Of a DNA stretch of 51,036 nt, positions 1-8,603 are shown in pieces. How positions within the stretch are numbered: position 1 is the stretch's first letter; each line of letters begins with the position of its first letter. The stretch spans positions 1 to 51,036 of the forward strand of contig CAJWCP010000009.1 in the NCBI GenBank assembly GCA_913031595.1, written 5' to 3'. The DNA is from an uncultured Flavobacteriales bacterium (GTDB taxonomy: Bacteria > Bacteroidota > Bacteroidia > Flavobacteriales > BACL11). A model generated the notes under the pieces. It made no database searches. It saw nothing but the letters and a program-made list of their open reading frames with translations, and was not told the DNA's origin. The position numbers and the translations under genes were made by a program.

Positions 1-337
1 ATCTATGGTAGCGTTAGAATCATAGTTATCTGCCGTAGGGTCAATACATCCTGAACAAGAAGAGTTCCAGTATGGGTCTCCAGTTGCTCCTGGCAGTACT
101 ACCATTTCCTGTGAAGGATTGTAATCCAATCCAGGAACTAAAGCATTTGCATCATCTACAAATGTTGCTACATGAACAATAAAATTATAAATATATGCTT
201 GATTACATGTGCCACATGAATCAACTACTGCTGTACCGTTAATCACTCCAGCACAATCTGTAGTATATGTACATGAACCATCATCTATGGTAGCGTTAGA
301 ATCATAGTTATCTGCCGTAGGGTCAATACATCCTGAA
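1..337 (-). repeat. exact 55-bp direct repeat (1-55 and 283-337)
   Basis: The first 55 bases of the window recur without mismatch at 283-337, a shift of 282 bp (94 codons, in frame). Both copies encode the same variant unit (SGCIDPTADNYDSNATID). Exact identity beside strongly diverged neighbours points to a recent duplication, or to gene conversion, at this end of the array. Confidence 0.9.
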
Positions 338-3300
338 ACTGCTACTGCAGTGTCGTTACAAGATGAAACTACACCATTTAATGTTAAAGCATCAAATTCT
401 ACATCTCCACTAGAGAATTGGAATTTAACTGCTCTATCAAAACTAACAGCAGCTACAGTAACAGTATTTGTACCAAGTGTCAATGCTTGTGCATTTCCAT
501 TGAACCAATTACCATTAGCTACAGTTTTAACTACTCTATAGTTTGCTCCACCAGCTGGTAACGAAGTTACATTCATTGTGAATGTTTGAGCTGCTTGACT
601 AGCTGCTCCATCCGCAATAGTTGTCGCTACAAGCACGTGAGTCCAAGTTGCATTAGGACCAGGAACAAAATCATCACAATCACTTATTAATGATGGAGAT
701 GATGATGATGGATAAGTACATGAGCCGTCATCTATGGTAGCGCTAGCATCATAGTTGTCAGCTGTTGGATCTGTACAACCCGCACATGAAGTGTATTCAC
801 ATGAACCATCATCAGCATTTGCTGTTGGATCATAGTTACAAGCTCCTGGATCTGTACAACCTGCATAAACACAAGAACCATCGTCAGTATTTGCACCGGC
901 GAAGTAATTGTCTGCTGCTGGATCTGTACAACCATATAAGATTGCAATACATGAACCATCATCACATGTAGCTAGTGAATCATAGTTGAATGCTGCTGGA
1001 TCTGTACAACCGTATGAACAATATACACAAGAACCATCATCAATAGTCATATTTGAATCATAATTTAAAGCCAAAGTATCTGTACATCCAGCATATACAC
1101 AAGAACCATCATCAACATTAGCTGTTGAATCATAATTATATGCTAACACATCCGTACATCCAGGGTACAGGCACGAGCCATCATCAGTATTAGCCCCAGG
1201 ATAATGATTTATAGCTAATGGATCTGTACAACCATAAAAGACAGGAATACATGACTCATCATCAACCGTAGCATTTGGATTATAATTAAACGCTGTAGAA
1301 TCTGTACAACCCAAAATAACAGGATAAACACAACTACTATCATCCGTATTAGCTAACGGATCAAAATTAAGAGCAGTCGAATCAGTACAACCTAGAACAG
1401 CAGGATAAACACAGCTACCATCATCAGTATTAGCTAATGAATCAAAATTTAATGCTAAGGAATCCAAACAACCATAGATTAAATAAAAACAACTACCATC
1501 ATCAACATTTGCTACACTATCATAATTATTTGCTAGAGTATCTGTGCATCCAAGATAAATACAAGAACCATTATCAATAGTCGCATTTGGATCATAATTA
1601 TCAGCACTTAAATCTGTACAGCCAGCATATATACAAGAACCATCATCATTATTTGCATTCACATCATAATTAATAGCCGAAGTATCTGTACAACCATCAT
1701 ACAAACAAGAACCATTATCAGTATTAGCTAACATATCATAATTTGAGGCTAATGAGTCTGTACAGCCTAGTAGCACCGCTATACAGCTACTATCTGAAGT
1801 ATTAGCTAATGAATCATAATTAAAAGCTGTAGAATCCATACAACCATAAACTACATAAACACAAGAACCATCATCAAAAACAGCGCTTGGATCATAATTT
1901 AAAGCTAGTGGATCTGTACAGCCTGCATAAATACAAGAACCATCATCAATATTAGCTCCAGGATAATAATTTAAAGCTAATGGATCTGTACAGCCATAAA
2001 ATACAGGAATACACGATCCATCATCAACATTAGCTGCAGGATTATAATTAAATGCTGAAGGATCTGTACATCCTAAAATAACAGGATACGTGCAACTACC
2101 ATCATCAGTATTAGCTAAAGGGTCAAAATTTAATGCTGCAGTATCTGTACAGCCATAAATAGGCGCACTATATTGCCAAGCAACATCTAATAAATAATCA
2201 ATAGAATCATTACAAGACATACATGAATATGATGTAGGAAATGTAAGTAGCCAATAAGTACCAGCTGGTAATGTTTGCTGAATATTAATACTGTCACATG
2301 CATAAGCAAAAACCGAATCAATAATATTTGTATTCCCACACCCTCCATTAGCTTCCATTAGAATAACATTATAAGGAGTCTCAGAAATAGATGACAATGA
2401 AAAATCAACGCTACCATTAACAATAAATTCATACCAGTCAGTATCTCTAACATTATTTTCTGACCAGAAAGAACCATGAATAATATTGCCATTAGTTAAA
2501 GAAGTATGTAAAACAGTAGGAGAAACAGTCGTGTAATCTACATACGCATTACCATCTGTACCTCCTGAAGTAAGCACAGAGAAAGTGCCAGCAGTAGTAA
2601 ATGAAGGAAGAACATAAGAACCTATAAAATCATTAGCTCCAAAAACATTTAAAAAAGATCCTGCATCATCATCCCCGACAAGAAAATCATAATTAAAGTT
2701 CTGACCAGCAACATAAGGAGAGGTGTATAATCCGTAAGTAGGAACTTCTAAGGCAGGGGTATTATTATTAGCATACATAGAGAAGCTAAGAGGCTGAGCA
2801 TTCACAGGATTCAACGTCACATCATCGTATAAATTTCCAGATGTTGTAAATGAATTAGCATACCATGTGTCAAGATAATAATCAGAATAATAAAAGAATT
2901 GATTATTCTTTCTCATATAAACATATAAATCAGGTGTGTCACCAATATCCCAATAATTATTAGTAAAAGGTATAGGAACAGTTACACCTCCAAATGCCCA
3001 TATATCTGTAACGCCAGTAATTGTAAAATTAGAAATACTCCAATGGTCATCACAACCATGATTAGAATCAACACCACAAGGCTCTCCTTCCGGTATTACA
3101 CCAGAAGGAATTGTAATTTGACAATTAGGCACACATAAGCCTATACCACAATGCTCATAAGAATACCCAAAAGCACCACCACTAGCAACAGAAACTCCAT
3201 CATAAGTCACATTATAAGACCCATTTCCCCAACCACAACAAATACCATCTCCATACGAATCAAGCATAGTAAAAGTATAACAATGAGTATCTGGAACACA

Positions 3301-4188
3301 TAATATCCATGTAAATGTCGTATTTGCATCATTTGTAGTTAAAGGAACATTAGTCCATCCCCCTCCAAATTGATCCATTAAAAACCAAGACGTCTCAGTA
3401 GGATAATCATCAGTAGAAACTGTAATAATAATTTCAGTTTCTCCACTATTGCAATTTAAAACCGGAGGACAATAACCAATACCTGATGTTGTTTCAGAAG
3501 ATAAAAAAGAAGCTCCAGAAGCCACCGTATCTCCTGAATAAGCTACTGTATAAGAACCATTACCATACACACAACATAAACCATCTCCATAAGAATCATA
3601 CACTGTAAATTGATAACAGTTTGTATCAGGCACACAAAGCGTCCAACTATATGTATGATTAGGAAGTGTTAAACTAGGACTATATAAAAAATTACCATTC
3701 TGATCTACTAATGTAAAAGAAGTTTCTAAAGGAAAACTATCAGTAGTAAGAGTAATAACCATCTCCTGCTCATTAGCTGGACAAGAAGGAGGAGATGATG
3801 TGCAATTTCCAATATCAAATGTTGTTTCACTAGACCCAAAAGACCCTCCACTAGCTACAGTAATTCCAGCATATGTTACATTATAGAATCCTGAGCCAGA
3901 ACTACAACAAATACCATCCCCATATGTATCATAAATCTTAAAACTATAGCAATTTGTATCTGGAACACAAAAAGTATCTACGTATAATGAATTAGTTAAA
4001 TTTAAATCACCCGGAGAAATATAAAAACCTGTTCCATTTTGATCTACTAACTGCCAAGAGGTTTCCAAAGGAAAATTATCTGTCTGAATACTTACTACTA
4101 TTTGAGCCTCATTTGGACCACATTGAGAATATAATCTAATCTGTAAGAAAAGAACTAATGATAATAATATTAAAAAGCTTCTACTCAT
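1..4188 (-). CDS. giant secreted Cys-rich repeat protein (C-terminus outside window)
   Basis: The frame is open from the ATG at 4188 to the window edge (1396 codons, no stop), so the C-terminus and any T9SS sorting domain are not visible. Order from the N-terminus: signal peptide (residues 1-22, ending ...RLYSQ before C23); three homologous modules of about 100 residues (about 29-130, 141-247, 250-352), each with TDxxPxETS, a CVPDTxCY core and a DxYGDGxCC motif; a region to about 678 that includes a pre-peptidase-like DTDWYEF segment; 19 copies of a two-cysteine module (GCTDPxAxNY...DDGSC, first at residue 679); an insert of about 125 residues without repeats; one more copy, a VINGTAVVDSCGTC segment, and a last copy cut by the window. 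Similar modules are common in secreted proteins of Flavobacteriales; their function is unknown. An extended adhesin or surface stalk is inference. The ATG overlaps the upstream stop by 8 nt, which implies translational coupling. Confidence 0.9.
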   Translation of the reverse strand, partial: MSRSFLILLSLVLFLQIRLYSQCGPNEAQIVVSIQTDNFPLETSWQLVDQNGTGFYISPGDLNLTNSLYVDTFCVPDTNCYSFKIYDTYGDGICCSSGSGFYNVTYAGITVASGGSFGSSETTFDIGNCTSSPPSCPANEQEMVITLTTDSFPLETSFTLVDQNGNFLYSPSLTLPNHTYSWTLCVPDTNCYQFTVYDSYGDGLCCVYGNGSYTVAYSGDTVASGASFLSSETTSGIGYCPPVLNCNSGETEIIITVSTDDYPTETSWFLMDQFGGGWTNVPLTTNDANTTFTWILCVPDTHCYTFTMLDSYGDGICCGWGNGSYNVTYDGVSVASGGAFGYSYEHCGIGLCVPNCQITIPSGVIPEGEPCGVDSNHGCDDHWSISNFTITGVTDIWAFGGVTVPIPFTNNYWDIGDTPDLYVYMRKNNQFFYYSDYYLDTWYANSFTTSGNLYDDVTLNPVNAQPLSFSMYANNNTPALEVPTYGLYTSPYVAGQNFNYDFLVGDDDAGSFLNVFGANDFIGSYVLPSFTTAGTFSVLTSGGTDGNAYVDYTTVSPTVLHTSLTNGNIIHGSFWSENNVRDTDWYEFIVNGSVDFSLSSISETPYNVILMEANGGCGNTNIIDSVFAYACDSINIQQTLPAGTYWLLTFPTSYSCMSCNDSIDYLLDVAWQYSAPIYGCTDTAALNFDPLANTDDGSCTYPVILGCTDPSAFNYNPAANVDDGSCIPVFYGCTDPLALNYYPGANIDDGSCIYAGCTDPLALNYDPSAVFDDGSCVYVVYGCMDSTAFNYDSLANTSDSSCIAVLLGCTDSLASNYDMLANTDNGSCLYDGCTDTSAINYDVNANNDDGSCIYAGCTDLSADNYDPNATIDNGSCIYLGCTDTLANNYDSVANVDDGSCFYLIYGCLDSLALNFDSLANTDDGSCVYPAVLGCTDSTALNFDPLANTDDSSCVYPVILGCTDSTAFNYNPNATVDDESCIPVFYGCTDPLAINHYPGANTDDGSCLYPGCTDVLAYNYDSTANVDDGSCVYAGCTDTLALNYDSNMTIDDGSCVYCSYGCTDPAAFNYDSLATCDDGSCIAILYGCTDPAADNYFAGANTDDGSCVYAGCTDPGACNYDPTANADDGSCEYTSCAGCTDPTADNYDASATIDDGSCTYPSSSSPSLISDCDDFVPGPNATWTHVLVATTIADGAASQAAQTFTMNVTSLPAGGANYRVVKTVANGNWFNGNAQALTLGTNTVTVAAVSFDRAVKFQFSSGDVEFDALTLNGVVSSCNDTAVAVSGCIDPTADNYDSNATIDDGSCTYTTDCAGVINGTAVVDSCGTCNQAYIYNFIVHVATFVDDANALVPGLDYNPSQEMVVLPGATGDPYWNSSCSGCIDPTADNYDSNATID
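1118..2154 (-). repeat. 762-bp offset higher-order duplication inside the repeat array
   Basis: Units 1-4 (about 2154-1880) match units 11-14 (about 1392-1118) better than their neighbours do, including the irregular linkers YPVIL and IPVFYG in the same order and the odd YPGAN variant. Equivalent bases (for example acaggaat at 2003 and 1241) are 762 bp apart, exactly 254 codons. This indicates that a block of about ten units was duplicated in frame. Confidence 0.8.
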
Positions 4189-4459
4189 CATTCTTATTCC
4201 TAATACTATACTTTGATAATTTAACAGGTTTTTTAGGTTTTCTTTTCTGTTGAGTAATCAAATTACTTTCTTGAATTATTCCAGAATTAATAAAGACAGT
4301 TGGCGTAATCTTAGTCAACTTCTTAGTGTTTACCTCTTTAGCGAGAGAAACACCTTTCTTTAATCTATATCTATTTGATTCTTTCTCTAATAATTGAGAC
4401 TGGGCCTGCATCAGAAAAAAAGAAAAACAAAAAACAACAATAAATAGTCTTTTTATCAT
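4181..4459 (-). CDS. small secreted basic protein, unrecognised
   Basis: 92 residues. Residues 1-21 form a signal peptide (hydrophobic FIVVFCFSFFLM, then QAQSQ); the rest is a Lys/Arg-rich, low-complexity stretch without cysteines. No family recognised. It is the first gene of the transcription unit that contains the giant repeat protein: its stop (4181-4183) lies 8 nt inside that gene, and a perfect TAAATTTG promoter element is at 4476-4483. It may be an accessory or export-related partner of the giant protein, but this is only suggested by the overlap. Real-gene support comes from the signal peptide, the promoter and the coupling. Confidence 0.7.
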   Translation of the reverse strand: MIKRLFIVVFCFSFFLMQAQSQLLEKESNRYRLKKGVSLAKEVNTKKLTKITPTVFINSGIIQESNLITQQKRKPKKPVKLSKYSIRNKNDE

Positions 4460-4475
4460 AAAACAAAATTTTCCT

Positions 4476-4483
4476 CAAATTTA
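4476..4483 (-). promoter_or_regulatory. -7 element TAAATTTG
   Basis: Perfect match to the Bacteroidota TAnnTTTG element, 16 nt before the ATG at 4459; it would drive the small secreted protein and the giant repeat gene. Confidence 0.65.
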
Positions 4484-4515
4484 CAAAAATGTTAAGAGAG
4501 GCGAATTAAAAAGCT

Positions 4516-4523
4516 TATATTTG
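4516..4523 (+). promoter_or_regulatory. -7 element TATATTTG
   Basis: Perfect TAnnTTTG match 26 nt before the ATG at 4550. It lies back to back with the minus-strand element at 4476-4483, so both divergent units share this 90-bp gap. Confidence 0.65.
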
Positions 4524-4549
4524 TAATAAACCAAGAAAATTACAAGAAA

Positions 4550-5338
4550 ATGAAAAAAATAATATTCTTATCAATACTAGTATTTTTAGCCTATCTTTTT
4601 TATCCAAACGTTATAAATAGTAGTTCCTCAGGTTCTCCTGGAGGAAAAACAGGATCACCTACTGATGGAGCAAGCTGCAACGCATGTCATTATGCAGGAA
4701 ACGGCAACCAAAATAATATATCTATAACATCCAATATTCCTTCAGATGGATATACACCTAATGAGATATATAGCATTACCGCAACAATAAATCAATCAGG
4801 AACAAATAAGTTTGGATTTGAGATAACTAGTGAAGAGGGAAATTTGGGATCTTCTAAAGCAGGAACTTTTATTATAACAAATAGTAATGAAACAAAACTT
4901 GTAAATAACAATACAGCCGTAACGCATAAATCTAGCGGAAATACAGGAATAAATAATACTAAAAGCTGGACCTTTGACTGGCAAGCCCCTAATGCTGGAA
5001 TCGGTAATATTATATTTTACGCAGCATTCCTTGGAACAAATGAGGACGGGACAAATAGTGGAGATATGCTTTACACAAAGCAAATAAACTTTGAAGAAAG
5101 TAATACTAATTCTACAAATAACATGAAAGAAGAAGAAATAGTATTTAATTCTATAAATAAATTAGTAGAAACAAATCAAATCGCTAATATTAAAGTATAT
5201 ACAATAAATGGAAGTTTAATCACAGAATCAAAAAACACAAACTCAATATCTTTAAAAAATTTAAAACCTGGAATCTATTTAATTAACGCCACCAACTTAA
5301 AAGGCAAACAAAAAATAAAGAAAATCAACATCAACTAA
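4550..5338 (+). CDS. Reeler-like (choice-of-anchor V) secreted protein with T9SS tail
   Basis: 262 residues. An N-terminal signal segment (about residues 1-24) is followed by the start typical of this family: a Gly/Ser-rich SPGGKTGSPTDG and then SCNACH at about 43-48. CxxCH is the form of a c-type haem site, though in this family it may just be a conserved structural motif. The Reeler-like beta domain runs to about residue 180. The C-terminal 75 residues look like a type A T9SS sorting domain (VYTINGSLI, then LKNLKPGIYLINA and a Lys-rich end). The expected product is exported and cell-surface attached or released. Function unknown. Confidence 0.8.
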   Translation: MKKIIFLSILVFLAYLFYPNVINSSSSGSPGGKTGSPTDGASCNACHYAGNGNQNNISITSNIPSDGYTPNEIYSITATINQSGTNKFGFEITSEEGNLGSSKAGTFIITNSNETKLVNNNTAVTHKSSGNTGINNTKSWTFDWQAPNAGIGNIIFYAAFLGTNEDGTNSGDMLYTKQINFEESNTNSTNNMKEEEIVFNSINKLVETNQIANIKVYTINGSLITESKNTNSISLKNLKPGIYLINATNLKGKQKIKKININ

Positions 5339-5471
5339 AGTTAAGTAAAAGACGTTTATTTATACAATTATCCAAAAAATAATAAATTATTATACTTAAT
5401 TATATATATATAAAATTTAACTTTAGAAGAATTTTATAAATTACTGAAAAATAAATGTTTAAAAAAAATAA

Positions 5472-5495
5472 ATGACATAATGTCATGCCTTTTTT
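5472..5495 (+). terminator. inverted repeat with T-run (terminator or operator)
   Basis: ATGACAT-A-ATGTCAT is a perfect palindrome at 5472-5486, followed by gcc and six T at 5490-5495. Read as RNA it makes a 6-bp stem with a TAA loop and a U-tract, so it may end transcription of the T9SS gene 135 bp upstream. It also lies 50-60 bp before the trmD promoter element, so an operator is possible. The rest of 5339-5547 is very AT-rich and holds nothing else I recognise. Confidence 0.4.
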
Positions 5496-5535
5496 ATAAG
5501 TAAAAATAGCCAAAAAAACATAATAATCTATTTTG

Positions 5536-5543
5536 TAAGTTTG
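5536..5543 (+). promoter_or_regulatory. -7 element TAAGTTTG, 4 nt from the trmD start
   Basis: Perfect TAnnTTTG match with only four bases before the ATG at 5548. Transcription would begin at or beside the start codon, giving a leaderless mRNA. Confidence 0.65.
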
Positions 5544-5547
5544 CAAG

Positions 5548-6222
5548 ATGAGAATTGATATCATTACAATATTTCCAGATTTTTTTAAACACATCTTCAA
5601 CTACTCAATACTTAAAAGAGCACAGGAAGAAGAAAAAATAACATTAGCAATTCACAATATAAGAGATTACTCTACAAACAAACAAAAAAGCATAGATGAC
5701 TACCAGTTTGGAGGAGGCGCAGGAATGGTAATAAAAATAGAACCTATTGATATACTAATAAGTAAATTAAAAAAAGATAGAGAATATGATGAGATAATCT
5801 ACCTTTCTCCTGATGGAGAGACATTAAACCAAAACATATGCAATCATCTATCAATGCATGAAAATATAATCCTACTATGCGGACACTACAAAGGAATAGA
5901 TGAAAGAATAAAAGAACTACATATTACAAAAGAAATAAGTATTGGAGACTATGTCTTAACAGGAGGAGAAATGCCAGCAGCAATTCTAACAGATGCTATT
6001 ACTAGATTAATACCAGGAGTAATCAATGATGAGACTTCCGCCTTAACCGACTCATTTCAAGACAATTTATTAGCCCCACCTATTTACACTAGACCAGCCA
6101 ACTATAAAGGATTAACAGTTCCTGACATACTACTATCAGGAAACGAAAAACTCATCAGCCAATGGAGAGAAGAGCAGTCATTCAAAAAAACACAAAAAAG
6201 AAGACCTGATCTGTTAAAATAA
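5548..6222 (+). CDS. trmD: tRNA (guanine37-N1)-methyltransferase
   Basis: 224 residues, normal for the family. TrmD transfers a methyl group from S-adenosylmethionine to N1 of G37 in tRNAs, which prevents +1 frameshifting. Visible hallmarks: the start [13 protein letters not shown]; the [12 protein letters not shown] loop near residue 50; the trefoil-knot SAM site with [12 protein letters not shown] (about 110-121) and [15 protein letters not shown] (about 131-145), whose glycines and following Asp/Glu residues form the active site. It lies just upstream of rplS, the trmD-rplS order seen in many bacteria. The start is fixed by the family N-terminus. Confidence 0.97.
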   Translation: MRIDIITIFPDFFKHIFNYSILKRAQEEEKITLAIHNIRDYSTNKQKSIDDYQFGGGAGMVIKIEPIDILISKLKKDREYDEIIYLSPDGETLNQNICNHLSMHENIILLCGHYKGIDERIKELHITKEISIGDYVLTGGEMPAAILTDAITRLIPGVINDETSALTDSFQDNLLAPPIYTRPANYKGLTVPDILLSGNEKLISQWREEQSFKKTQKRRPDLLK

Positions 6223-6296
6223 AAATCTTAGATACAGATCAGATAAATAAAATATTTATTGTAATATTGCAGACCTATTTTGGAAAAATAAATACA

Positions 6297-6641
6297 ATGG
6301 ATATTACTAAGACTATAGCAGATCAATTAACCGAAGCTAAAGAGCTGCCTGCTTTCAAAGCAGGAGATAATATTACAGTTTATTATACAATTAAAGAAGG
6401 AAGTAAACAAAGAACCCAATTCTTTAAAGGGGATGTTATACAAAGAAAAGGAAGTGGAGCAACAGAAACATTTACAATTAGAAAGATATCACACTCTATA
6501 TCAGTAGAGAGAATATTTCCTGTTAACTCTCCGTTAATTGAAAAAATTGAAGTAAATAAAAAAGGAAAAGTAAGAAGAGCGAGGATTTACTATCTAAGAG
6601 GATTAACTGGTAAAAAAGCAAGAATTAAAGAAGTAAAATAA
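6297..6641 (+). CDS. rplS: 50S ribosomal protein L19
   Basis: 114 residues from the ATG at 6297. Family features: [16 protein letters not shown] near the start, [16 protein letters not shown], the [21 protein letters not shown] core and the basic C-terminus [21 protein letters not shown]19 lies at the 30S/50S interface. An in-frame TTG at 6267 would add ten residues that do not resemble L19, so the ATG is preferred. A one-mismatch promoter element (TAATATTG, 6262-6269) lies 27 nt upstream, so rplS may have its own start as well as read-through from trmD. Confidence 0.97.
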   Translation: MDITKTIADQLTEAKELPAFKAGDNITVYYTIKEGSKQRTQFFKGDVIQRKGSGATETFTIRKISHSISVERIFPVNSPLIEKIEVNKKGKVRRARIYYLRGLTGKKARIKEVK

Positions 6642-6655
6642 TTCAAACAATATTT

Positions 6656-6683
6656 AAAAAACCTGCTTAAAAGCAGGTTTTTT
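6656..6683. terminator. bidirectional rho-independent terminator
   Basis: ACCTGCTT (6661-6668) pairs with AAGCAGGT (6671-6678) around a 2-nt loop, flanked by five A on the left and five T on the right. It lies between the convergent rplS and OmpA-family genes and can serve both. Confidence 0.9.
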
Positions 6684-6685
6684 AT

Positions 6686-8593
6686 TTACTCATCTAAAAT
6701 CTTGAACTCTGTACGTCTATTTTGAGATCTTCCAGCTTCCGTACTATTATCAGCAATAGGATAACCCTCTCCAAAACCATTAAAAGAAATTCTAGAGGAA
6801 GGAACACCATAAGACAATAGTAACTTACAAACCGCCTCTGCTCTTCTCTCTGAAAGAATCTGATTGTCAATTGCAGAACCTACATTATCAGTAAATCCAT
6901 TAATCTCGATAATCAAGTTTTCATTAAGCAACAAATAATCCGCAAACTCTTCAAGAACCTGAGAAACTACTGAATTAATAGCAAAAGAATTAGTCGAGAA
7001 ATAAACATTATCTAAATTAAACGATTTACCTGCTTCTAAACTCTGTAATTCTAAGTCTAAAGTAGACGGAGCACTAAACATCGTATCCTTAGAACTAATA
7101 TATTCAGATGTAAAAACAAATCCCTCCTTTTTTACTACAAGCAACACATCATCATTCTTAGCTAATGATAATGCAGTCACATAACGACCCTGAACAGCAT
7201 CTACAGTAACCACTTCCTGCGTTCTTATATTCTTAAATTCAAGCTGCACATTATCAATAAGATTACCATCCTTATTCAATAAATCTCCTTTTAAAAAAAG
7301 AACCCTGCCAGGAGAAGCCTCTTCATATAACGGAAAAGTATAAATATCCCATCCACCAACACCTTTAAGCTGATTAGACGCAAAATATGCTTTTTCCCCA
7401 TCCGTACTAACAAATAATGAAATCTCATCAAATACAGTATTAATAGGAGAGCCTATATTAATTGGCTCTTGCCAATTTCCTAAACTATCTTTCCTGCTAT
7501 AAAAAATATCAAAGCCACCAATTGAAGGAAAACTATTAGAAGAAAAAAACAAAGTTTTACCATCAGCATGTAAAAAAGGTGATTTTTCATAATCACTACT
7601 ATTAATAACAGGACCTAAGTTCTTTGGCTCCTCCCAACGTCCATTTACAAAGTTTATTTCATACAAATCCATATTTCCATAACCTCCTGCCCGATCACTA
7701 GAAAAAATAATTGTATTGCCGTCTGCAGAAACAGAAGGTTGAGATTCCCATGTTGAATCCTGAGAAATCTTTTTAGAAAAAGACTGAACATCTGACCAAC
7801 CTTCTTCCGTCTTATAAACATAATAAATATCACAGTTATTATAACCTGATCTATTTCTTTTACATTTTGTATAGTACAAAACATTATTATTAATTGAAAC
7901 GCTTGCCCCTCCTTCATTACTCTCCTGATTAAAAGGAAAAGACATAGCTTCACCTACTAAAAAATCACCACTTTTTTTCTGACTACAAACAAACTCCTCA
8001 ATATAAGTAGGAACCAACATATCAAGACCCTTCTTAAGAAATCTTCTAGTAAAAAAGAAATAATCCTGATCTGGAGAAAGAATAGGCAAATACTCATCTG
8101 ACTTTGTTGAAACCCCTTCTACAATAACAGGATTAAATGGCACAGGGTTCTCTAAAATTTCAGCAATAACTTTTGCCTTACTTAGGTAATTAGCCGCCTT
8201 AGAATAATACGGTTCTGCAACAATAAAATCTATACTTTTCTGCAAATACACACGAGCAGAAATATAATCTTTTCTAGAGAAAGCTATCTCTCCTAAAAAA
8301 TAGTAAACCTTAGGAAAGTTATCTGGACAAATAGAAATCGTATACAAACCAAATTTTTCTGCACTTAAATCATTATCCTGCAACCAAGCTATTTCTGTTT
8401 TTAAAGCAGAATAAACAACAGCATCATCTTGGCCATTCAGCAAATCTAATGCATTATAAAAATTTCCCTTAGAGATACTCCTATTTATTTTCTTAACAAT
8501 CTTTGCTTGCTTCTTATCAGGAACACAATCTTGAGCCCAAACCCAACCAGACTGAACATATAAAAAAAAGAATATAAGAACAAAGACTCTCAA
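6686..8593 (-). CDS. PorE-like TPR / beta-propeller / OmpA-domain protein
   Basis: 635 residues. Domain order: signal peptide (1-20, ending VWAQ); helical TPR-like region (about 25-145); PD40/WD40-like propeller strands (about 160-410, with repeats such as NTIIFSSDRAGGYGNMDLYEI and KTLFFSSNSFPSIGGFDIFYS); a carboxypeptidase-regulatory-like sandwich (about 420-500); and an OmpA-type peptidoglycan-binding domain (about 515-635) with GFTDN, NQILSERRAEAV and NRRTEFKI. This is the architecture described for PorE, a peptidoglycan-tethering part of the T9SS; flavobacteria have many paralogues, so a direct T9SS role is not certain. The start appears to be TTG at 8593: the only upstream in-frame option near it is an ATT and no ATG fits the signal peptide. 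It lies 10 nt after the symporter gene. Confidence 0.85.
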   Translation of the reverse strand: MRVFVLIFFFLYVQSGWVWAQDCVPDKKQAKIVKKINRSISKGNFYNALDLLNGQDDAVVYSALKTEIAWLQDNDLSAEKFGLYTISICPDNFPKVYYFLGEIAFSRKDYISARVYLQKSIDFIVAEPYYSKAANYLSKAKVIAEILENPVPFNPVIVEGVSTKSDEYLPILSPDQDYFFFTRRFLKKGLDMLVPTYIEEFVCSQKKSGDFLVGEAMSFPFNQESNEGGASVSINNNVLYYTKCKRNRSGYNNCDIYYVYKTEEGWSDVQSFSKKISQDSTWESQPSVSADGNTIIFSSDRAGGYGNMDLYEINFVNGRWEEPKNLGPVINSSDYEKSPFLHADGKTLFFSSNSFPSIGGFDIFYSRKDSLGNWQEPINIGSPINTVFDEISLFVSTDGEKAYFASNQLKGVGGWDIYTFPLYEEASPGRVLFLKGDLLNKDGNLIDNVQLEFKNIRTQEVVTVDAVQGRYVTALSLAKNDDVLLVVKKEGFVFTSEYISSKDTMFSAPSTLDLELQSLEAGKSFNLDNVYFSTNSFAINSVVSQVLEEFADYLLLNENLIIEINGFTDNVGSAIDNQILSERRAEAVCKLLLSYGVPSSRISFNGFGEGYPIADNSTEAGRSQNRRTEFKILDE

Positions 8594-8603
8594 TATGTAA
8601 TCA

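Larger units (their letters stand above)
1..2154 (-). repeat. 21-residue GCTDP...DDGSC coding repeats (21 copies, last one cut)
   Basis: Reading the minus strand in the frame of the giant gene gives 19 near-contiguous units between 2154 and about 720, one at about 277-339 and one cut at 1-54. Each unit has an invariant Gly-Cys pair, usually T-D after it, N-Y or N-F in the middle, and D-D-G-S-C at the end, with linkers of 2-6 residues (YAG, YPVIL, IPVFYG, YLG). The two cysteines per unit suggest one disulfide per bead, and the Asp-rich end suggests metal binding; both are inference. Units are divergent in codons, so most of the array is old, unlike the recent 55-bp copy at 1-55 and 283-337. 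Confidence 0.93.

Noticed and set aside
732-971. Open frames on both strands within the repeat array (about 68-77 codons)
   Set aside because: They are by-products of the repetitive sequence; products are low-complexity Met/Gln/His strings and the main frame is intact.
1-2154. Regular direct repeats resembling a CRISPR array
   Set aside because: The repeats are degenerate, stay in one coding frame for more than 2 kb, encode conserved Cys/Asp positions and have no unique spacers or cas genes nearby.
6267-6296. TTG start for rplS, ten codons upstream
   Set aside because: The extra residues do not resemble L19, and the ATG at 6297 gives the family N-terminus and length.
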